DNA of 64,000 nt from Marchantia polymorpha subsp. ruderalis (lineage: Eukaryota; Streptophyta; Marchantiopsida; Marchantiales; Marchantiaceae), in the NCBI GenBank assembly GCA_037833965.1, contig AP031356.1:2936501-3000500 (forward strand), given 5' to 3'. Of the stretch, positions 58,101 to 64,000 are shown piece by piece. The notes under the pieces are model-generated. The model was given only the letters and a program-made list of their open reading frames with translations, did no database searches and was not told the origin of the DNA. The position numbers were made by a program, and so were the translations under genes. The number at the start of each line of letters is the position of its first letter. Positions within the stretch are counted from its first letter, which is position 1.

Positions 58101-58496
58101 GCGCGTCACCTTCCACAGGAGCCGTGCCCAATGCACTGGAGCTCCTGACAACACTAGCTCCACAAACTCTACCTGCCAACCATGCATGTAAGCGGTCTTG
58201 GTCGGCTGCAATATCTGCAGCAATGCCGTCGCGACATTTCTCCGCAATCGATCCTTGTAATCCCGTGTCCGGAAACCGTTCTTGGGATGTCTGGCAACTT
58301 TGAAGAGCTCATTGTAAGAGACTTCTTCCTCCTGGGACACCTTCACGCTATCTGCCTCGAAGAGGAGATCCCCTTCCTCGCCGGCACACCTGCCCAACAC
58401 CTGCGCCTAATTGCAAATGTCCCATCTCTCTGGGTGCGGGCGGAATCCGCGAGAGGGCTTGTGTCTCTCCTGCAGATACTCGCGCACCATCTCCGG
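55106..58496 (-). mobile_element. Family B LTR inserted in the LTR ORF (third level)
   Basis: 3' terminus at 55106, following GTCAC of the host ORF. It continues after the family C solo LTR at 63898-64000 and off the window. The same sequence order is found at 1-1042. Confidence 0.8.
56067..58496 (-). pseudogene. LTR ORF (family B) with nonsense codons, split by a solo LTR
   Basis: Single frame with TAA at 56501-56499 (in the coiled coil after LQSECSD) and TAG at 58409-58407, where the intact relatives have Trp (N-W-A-Q). It contains LGRCAGEEGDLLFEAD, RTRDYKDRLRRNVA, HGWQVEFVELV and the full linker. It is interrupted at 58496 within the GWNWTCPEMVREYLQ region and resumes at 63898. Confidence 0.8.
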
Positions 58497-59744
58497 TGTG
58501 GTACCCCACTTTTGGCAATTTTGAGGAAATTAAAACATTTTTGAAAAAAACTGTACCCTGGCAGCATTGTAAATAGCCTTCGGTACATCAAAACAGAGTG
58601 AATCCGGAAGATCGCGGGGATTCTCGAGGGATCTTGTAGAATCTGGGATTTGGGGTGCCGCAGTAAGGACAGGCACCACCCTCCCTGCGAGCTCCGCAGT
58701 TAGGATCTCTACGGCGCAAGGCGCAAAACCCGCCTTCGGAGGTTGCGTCCGCGGCTGTAGGGAAGCCCCCGTAATTAGGTCAACCCTTGGGCGCCTTGAC
58801 CAAGTTAGGGTCCCGTTGGAAAGAGCTCGACGCGCTGATTCTAACGAGCCCAAGAACGCTTGGAACGGACAAGGACTTAGGGAGTTATCGCTACTGGAAG
58901 AAACGGAGGCGGTCGCCTACGGCGGAAGGAGTTCGCCACCGGCGCGAATTCCGCCTACGCGGAAGGGGGATTCAAGTTTTGTCCTATGCACGGACGAAGG
59001 CGTGCGCCTGTGCACAGGCGAAGTAGGGTTAGGGAAGGCGCGAAGTCCGCCTACGCACAGGCGTGCGCCTGTGCACAGGCACTTCGGCGTCGGCGGAAAA
59101 TCCGCCTTGGGCCCTAGAAATGCGCCTTGTGAGGTAGAAAGTGTACGGCGCCTTCCGCGCCAGCGCAGCGCCGCGTACGTCGGAAGAGCCGCCAGAGTAA
59201 TCCAACAGGTACGGACCGTGCGGACGGCACGGGTGGATGCGCTCTTGGACGGACGGAGTTGCGGCGGCGGAAGCGCCGACGGAGAGACAAGGAACGGACA
59301 GACTGGACGGAGACGGCTGACCACGGTCAACGCCTTCCGCGCCAGCGCAGCGCCGCGGACGGAATTCGCCTGCGCACAGGCGAACGCCTGTGCACAGGAG
59401 GATGTTCAAGTTCCGCGCCGGCGGAGAATCCGCCGAGGCCCCTGCCTGCGCACAGGCAGGAGTTGAATTTTTGTCCGACATGCGGACACACGCGTCAAGG
59501 CAGAAGGAGATTGGCCGAGGGGCGGTACGAACAAGTGTACCGCGCAAGGCGGAAAACTTGCCTTCGGCGCTACGCCCCCATGTCCACAGGGTGACACGCT
59601 CGCGGAGTTCAAATCCGCCAATTCGAGCGTGAGAGTTTAATCGACGACGGCGGAGCGTGAAGCCGCGCGTGAGAGCGAAGACCGTTCCAGCGTACAGCCG
59701 GCGCGGCCATCAAGTGAGACGTTCTTCACGACCAAGAGCCGACC

Positions 59745-62700
59745 ATGACCTTCGACCGGGCGGCGGAGAACGTCCCATTCTTGAATTCGCGATTCCAATC
59801 TCTTGTGCGCGCTGCGCGCATCCATCTGCTGGCTGCGGACCATTCTCGACGTCGTCACACAGGAGATTTCTTGTTGATTGAGGGAGAAGTGAGTGCGCGT
59901 GATTTGGAATTGAGAGCGATTAGAGTTTGCCGAGAGAGAAAGAAACGCGGACAGTGCGGAAGTAGAATGAGCGGGCGAGCGAACCCCAGGAACGCAATGA
60001 CGAGACCGAGCAGATTGCGGATGGTGCCACTTCGCCTGCCGCAGAACGGGCTGCGCGCTTTCGAAGAGCGCTTAATAGCAAGAAAGCTCGATTTCTTGCT
60101 ATGGGGATGGAATTACATCTGCGCGAATATGGTGCGCGAGTGGCTAGAGCCACAGGGACCACCCTCGCGCGGATTGCGTCCGCATGTTGACCGGTGGACA
60201 GTCCAAGATTGGGCGCAGGCGTTGGGAAGATGTGCTGGCATGCCAGGGCATCTCCTTTTCGACAGTGAGAGCATCAAGGTGACCAAGCAAGAAGAGGCGC
60301 AATTTGTGGAGCTGTTCAAGACCGGGAGGTCTACCAAGAATGGGTACAGGACCCGTGATTACAAGGATCGATTTCGCCGGACTCTGTCCGCGGCGCTGAT
60401 GCAATTACTGCAGCCGCACCGCGCCTGCTACATCACATTGTGGCAGGTCTCTTTTGTGGAGTGCGTCATCGAGGGAACTCCAATTCACTGGGCGAGCATC
60501 CTGCACAGGGTGATGCGACAGCACGCGTTTGAGGAGAAGGGGGGAACTCTAAACCATCTTTCTCCTTTCCTCATCAATTTTTATCGACAGCGGAATTGTT
60601 TGACAGCGGCGGAGCTTGAACATTTTCCGCCATTGTCCATCGACCATCCCGGGAAGTATGTGCGGGAGAACGAGGTCGACACTGATGCGGAGGAGTCACC
60701 GACTTCTACCCCATCAAGACGGAGGGATGAAGGGAGACACACTCCTGCAGCGCGAGTGCCGCGGAAGCGGCGATGGAGGGAAGAGTCCGAAGAGGAGCAG
60801 CATCAAGAACCCTCTGCTCCCATTCGACCGCGGCCGCTGTGCGAGCCATACAGCCGGCCGAAGCAGAAGGCACGCAGACTGGTGTTACCAGCTGACAGTG
60901 CAGACACGGCGACGATTGCGACGGAGATAGGAAGTGCGTCGCCAGAAAGGCGAGAGGAAGCGCGGACGACCCAAGGAACAACGGGCCACGCTGCAACCTC
61001 GTCGGGAGAGAGGCCGCCTACGGGCCAAGGGCCTCCGGAGTTACCACGTGCGATGCGGACAGATGTTCCGTTTGCGCACAGGCGAACCTCCGCGGACGGA
61101 CGAGCCTCCGCGGACCGGCGAACACAAGTGGACGTGGATCTACGCTTACGCGTGGGAAGGAGCAGTCCGCCTGTGCACAGGCGCTCACCTGTGCACAGTT
61201 CGCCTGTGCACAGGACACCTCCACACGTGCCGCCTGTGCACAGGCAAGACTCACCCCCGTTCCAACGCAGGAAGGGGAAGGAGCCGGCGGAAGAACCGCC
61301 TACGAGACACTGGCCCTCGGGGCCAGACCCTCCGGCGCACCACGCGCCGCAATTTGCGCCTTCGGCGCCAGGGCCTTCGAGCCGAGGAGATACGAGCAGA
61401 GAGCGTGCGGAGGCCGCACCATCGGCGGGAAGTCCGCCGATAGATGCGCCTTCGGCGGTAGGGCCTATAGGCCAAGGAACATCGGGCGTGCGGCCCCCGG
61501 CCATGTCGCCTTCGGCGATAGATGTCCGCGGCGCTACGCCTGCGACGGACAAGGCGCCGGCAAATGCGCCTGCGCACGGGCCGGGCACAGCCCCCACGGA
61601 CCGATCGAGGGAGCAGCAGACGGAGGAGCGGAGTGACTGTCCGCGGGATGAAATCTCGATACGCGATGCGCAATCCAACCCCGCGCAGCCACCCTCCGCT
61701 CAATCGCCTTCGGCGACGGACGACGGCGACAGAGAGAATGCGGTAGGCAATCAACCAGCGAGCGACGGGGATGCCGCTCGGATACATTCGCCTTCCGCCT
61801 TAGACATTTTGGCGACGAGCAGCGAGGCTGCAGCCGTGCCTTCGCAGGCAGCACACGTCGAGGACGTGCAGCCCCACTCGGGGCAGTCGCCGACACAATC
61901 AATGGCGACTGAAATTCTCCACTCGGATGATGACGACGGAGGCTCCACGGAAGAAATGTCAGGAGCAGAAGACACCGAGGAGGAGGAGGAGGAAATAGTT
62001 GGAGCGCCGGCGGCGGCGCTCTCTGAGCAGGTGATTCCGTTGCTGCGGTACTTGGATCGCAAGGTCGATAAATACGCCGACCCACTCCAGCCGGGATCTT
62101 ACATCGAATTAGTGCGCAGGCGGACTCGCACTAAAGTCCACACCAGCAAGCTATTAGCTAGAGTAGACCAGGAGTTGAGGGACTTGAAGGAGAAGCATGA
62201 GTGCTTGTGGGGTCAGTACAAGCTTAATCAGAAATTCTACAAGCACTCCGAGAAGATGAAGGATGAGAAACTGGGCGAGCTCACCAAGGAGCAGGTGAAG
62301 GTCAAGGAAGCGCTCGATTCTGAGCAGGCCCAGAATCGGATTTTGTCAGAGGAGCTCGTGCGACAGACGCGGTTGTTGGAACAATGTCAGCTCGCACGGC
62401 AGGCGGATGAAGAATTAATCCGCAGTTTGCAGTCAGAGTGTGGCGAATTGAGAGCGCAACGTGCTGAAGCCGAATCGCAATTAGTGACGATTGAAGAGGA
62501 TCGCAGGAAGGAGGCGGATCGCACGAAGGTGGAGACGGCGAGGCGAGTCGCCCACTGTCTCAAGGGCTACGCCCACTGGGAAGTGAAGGCGCAGGAGAAA
62601 CTCACACTGCGTGAGTTTGAATTGCGCGCAGCCGGGTTGTTGTCAGGCGACAGTAGGAGTCGGCGGAAGGTAGCGAAGAAGCTCGAGGCCTTTCTGTCGA

Positions 62701-62882
62701 AGGCACAGGATACCATGTCCGCCCTCGAGGGGGAGGTGTCCGCGGCGTTGCAGCGGTTGGGACTGCGTAGTCGAGCGGAAGAGTGGCAGGGTAGGGAGTT
62801 AGTGCGCGGCAGTCGGCCGCGCAGGAGACGTAGTACAGGTTCCGCGGAGTGTAGTGTAGCGTGGTTCCGTGCAGGCGTGTAG
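59745..62882 (+). CDS. U3-resident LTR protein (family C), complete, 1045 residues
   Basis: ATG in context GACCATGACC. Residues 1-92 are basic. Residues 93-300 form the conserved domain (VPLRLPQNGLRAF, FLLWGWNY, WAQALGRCAG, RTRDYKDRFRR, TLWQVSFVECV, TPIHWASIL, GTLNHLSPFLINFY), shared with family B and the relic at 20466. Residues 310-690 form a Pro/Ser/Arg-rich linker with SPVHR and PSA repeats. An acidic stretch is followed by LSEQVIPLLRYLDRK and a coiled coil at about 790-950. The C-terminus is Arg-rich. No transmembrane segment, zinc finger or catalytic motif was recognised. It lies upstream of the LTR TATA box, so in a complete element it would be a third gene after pol. Function unknown; a DNA- or RNA-binding structural or targeting factor is one possibility. 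Confidence 0.8.
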   Translation: MTFDRAAENVPFLNSRFQSLVRAARIHLLAADHSRRRHTGDFLLIEGEVSARDLELRAIRVCRERKKRGQCGSRMSGRANPRNAMTRPSRLRMVPLRLPQNGLRAFEERLIARKLDFLLWGWNYICANMVREWLEPQGPPSRGLRPHVDRWTVQDWAQALGRCAGMPGHLLFDSESIKVTKQEEAQFVELFKTGRSTKNGYRTRDYKDRFRRTLSAALMQLLQPHRACYITLWQVSFVECVIEGTPIHWASILHRVMRQHAFEEKGGTLNHLSPFLINFYRQRNCLTAAELEHFPPLSIDHPGKYVRENEVDTDAEESPTSTPSRRRDEGRHTPAARVPRKRRWREESEEEQHQEPSAPIRPRPLCEPYSRPKQKARRLVLPADSADTATIATEIGSASPERREEARTTQGTTGHAATSSGERPPTGQGPPELPRAMRTDVPFAHRRTSADGRASADRRTQVDVDLRLRVGRSSPPVHRRSPVHSSPVHRTPPHVPPVHRQDSPPFQRRKGKEPAEEPPTRHWPSGPDPPAHHAPQFAPSAPGPSSRGDTSRERAEAAPSAGSPPIDAPSAVGPIGQGTSGVRPPAMSPSAIDVRGATPATDKAPANAPAHGPGTAPTDRSREQQTEERSDCPRDEISIRDAQSNPAQPPSAQSPSATDDGDRENAVGNQPASDGDAARIHSPSALDILATSSEAAAVPSQAAHVEDVQPHSGQSPTQSMATEILHSDDDDGGSTEEMSGAEDTEEEEEEIVGAPAAALSEQVIPLLRYLDRKVDKYADPLQPGSYIELVRRRTRTKVHTSKLLARVDQELRDLKEKHECLWGQYKLNQKFYKHSEKMKDEKLGELTKEQVKVKEALDSEQAQNRILSEELVRQTRLLEQCQLARQADEELIRSLQSECGELRAQRAEAESQLVTIEEDRRKEADRTKVETARRVAHCLKGYAHWEVKAQEKLTLREFELRAAGLLSGDSRSRRKVAKKLEAFLSKAQDTMSALEGEVSAALQRLGLRSRAEEWQGRELVRGSRPRRRRSTGSAECSVAWFRAGV

Positions 62883-62918
62883 CGTAGTGCAGTGTAGTGC
62901 TAGGTAGGACCTAGAAGG

Positions 62919-62927
62919 TATAAAATA
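62919..62927 (+). promoter_or_regulatory. LTR promoter TATA box
   Basis: TATAAAATA, 37 bp after the ORF stop. The equivalent is conserved at 45438-45446, in the family B LTRs (TATAAAC near 50026) and at 28377 (TATAAAG). It sets the U3/R boundary near 62950. Confidence 0.7.
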
Positions 62928-62930
62928 GTT

Positions 62931-62947
62931 CCAGGCGTTTTGCCTGG
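62931..62947 (+). promoter_or_regulatory. Conserved hairpin at the predicted transcription start
   Basis: CCAGGC-GTTTT-GCCTGG. Family B has CAAGGC-GTTTT-GCCTTG at 49998-50014 (minus strand), a compensatory change of one base pair. Confidence 0.65.
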
Positions 62948-63892
62948 GGTTCTTTCCCATCAGAAGTGCAGATCAGGAACCCATTTCCTTTGCGTGTTTG
63001 TGTCCTTGAGTTCTGTCACCACGCACGAGGAGTTACAACTTAGCGTTCCGCATTTTGTAGCTGAAGGCCTTCGGCCGAATGTTCAGAGCTAGTACATTGG
63101 TTAGAGACTTGAGTAGTTCGGATCTGCACCTGCGGGTGACTGCCGATGCTCAGAGCCAGTGACTAGTTAGATACTTGAACAGTTTCGCCCCTACACCTTC
63201 GAGTGTTTCTTTCTGATTGTACTCCCTTGGGATTTTTCCCCTGAATGCCAAAGTGAAGTTTTGCTACTTCGTGTAAGCCTTGGTTGTAAATTCAGGTTAC
63301 GCTGCAGCAGGTGCCTTGAGGGTAACCCCTGTAGTATTTCTGGGAATGACAAGTGCCTGAGAATTCAAACTCTTCAATAGACTGTTGTTGTGTTACTGGA
63401 ATGTTTCACAGTGAGTCCTTCAGTGTGGACCTGTGTTCTCTGCGCGTTTTGTGAGTTGAGAGTGTTGTTCACCGCGTCTGAGTGACTTCGATCCGAAGTA
63501 GGTAGTCCAAACCGGGTTTCCTACACTAGCAGCAAGCTAGTGGAAGCGTTGTAAAAGCCGGAGTTGGAAGTCACTGCCCGCAGCTTTGCCGAGTGTGCTC
63601 GTGAGAGACTTTCCCCCTGAAATCTTGAAGTAGAGGTCCTAACGGATCTCTGGGTTGTGTTTCTGTAGTTTCAGGTGTGTGTGTGTGTGTGTGTTACGCT
63701 GCACTGTGCGACCTCCGAGTGCGCTCCGAGTGGACACTTGCAGTATTTCTGGGAGTGACAGTCGCCTGAGAATTCAAACTCCTCAATAGTCTGTTAAAAC
63801 GTGACACTTTGTACCCTGTGTGTTCCTCTGTCCCTGTGGGTTCGACCCTTCTACCACTATATTGCAGTTTTAGCCTTTAGTGGGTTATTACA

Positions 63893-64000
63893 TCCGGACA
63901 TGTCCAGTTCCACCCCCATAGGAGAAAATCGAGCTTCAGCCTCAACAGCACATCTTGAAATGCGCGTAGACCGATCTGCGGCACCCTGAGTGGAGACACT
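63893..64000 (-). mobile_element. Continuation of the third-level family B LTR
   Basis: After the TCCGG duplication the LTR ORF resumes on the minus strand and matches 911-1020. It runs off the window within the N-terminal part of the ORF. Confidence 0.8.

Larger units (their letters stand above)
58497..63892 (+). mobile_element. Intact family C solo LTR, 5,396 bp, with complete ORF
   Basis: Starts TGTGGTACCCCAC and ends GTGGGTTATTACA; flanked by TCCGG at 58492-58496 and 63893-63897. It contains about 1.25 kb of upstream U3 with palindromes, the 1045-codon ORF, a TATA box at 62919, a hairpin, and an R/U5 region of about 0.9 kb with a GT microsatellite near 63676. There are no internal-region genes on either side, so it is a product of LTR-LTR recombination. 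Confidence 0.95.

Noticed and set aside
58816-59466. 216-codon frame upstream of the LTR ORF (also at 29977)
   Set aside because: It begins at TTG, is low-complexity and palindrome-derived, and is deleted in the gag-pol element; treated as non-coding U3.

Overview
The window looks like nuclear DNA of a land plant, possibly a bryophyte (liverwort-like; this is a guess and not demonstrated). Supporting signs are spliced genes with GT-AG introns and CTAAC/CTAAT-type branch sites, plant-type TATA boxes about 100 bp before start codons, short TTTAGGG-like stretches, a TFIIB-family gene, and Ty3/Gypsy retroelements with the plant-type TGGCGCCG-containing primer-binding site. There is no bacterial gene organisation. 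Several long open frames begin with GTG or TTG and have no ATG, so I set starts from ATG codons and splice sites.

Layout. 1-2955: minus-strand end of a giant LTR (called family B here) carrying part of an open reading frame. 2956-5748: a gene-cluster segment duplicated almost exactly at 23045-25837. 5749-9167: AT-rich spacer and one intronless TFIIB-like gene. 9168-13764: spacer, a decayed tandem repeat with a period near 180 bp, and two abutting LTR fragments. 13765-25856: AT-rich DNA with a small family of secreted-protein genes (four apparently intact: 3778, 16206, 22283-23061, 23867) and at least five broken relatives. 25857-64000: a 38-kb nest of LTRs inserted into LTRs. Four insertions can be closed with exact 5-bp target-site duplications: GGAAC, TGGAC, AAGGC and TCCGG. 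Only one insertion (31271-44213) carries an internal gag-pol region; the others are solo or broken LTRs.

Most notable point. The LTRs are very large (5,396 bp for the intact family C solo LTR, 58497-63892) and carry a sense-strand ORF, 1045 codons in the intact copy. It lies upstream of the LTR's own TATA box, so it would be in U3. In a full element this puts it directly downstream of pol and copies it into both LTRs, and a solo LTR keeps it. The encoded protein has an N-terminal domain of unknown function (it loosely recalls plant-transposon ORF-1-type domains), a Pro/Ser-rich linker and a C-terminal coiled coil. Family B LTRs carry a related ORF, and a much older relic lies inside the secreted-protein cluster at 20466-21134.

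The gag-pol element has nearly identical LTRs (one 33-bp indel and few substitutions seen), an intact gag-protease frame and an intact RT-RNase H-integrase frame. These two are in the same reading frame, separated by one stop codon in the context UAG CAA UUA, the classical leaky-stop context, so pol is probably made by readthrough. Both LTRs of this element share an internal deletion that removes the N-terminal part and the ATG of the U3 ORF.
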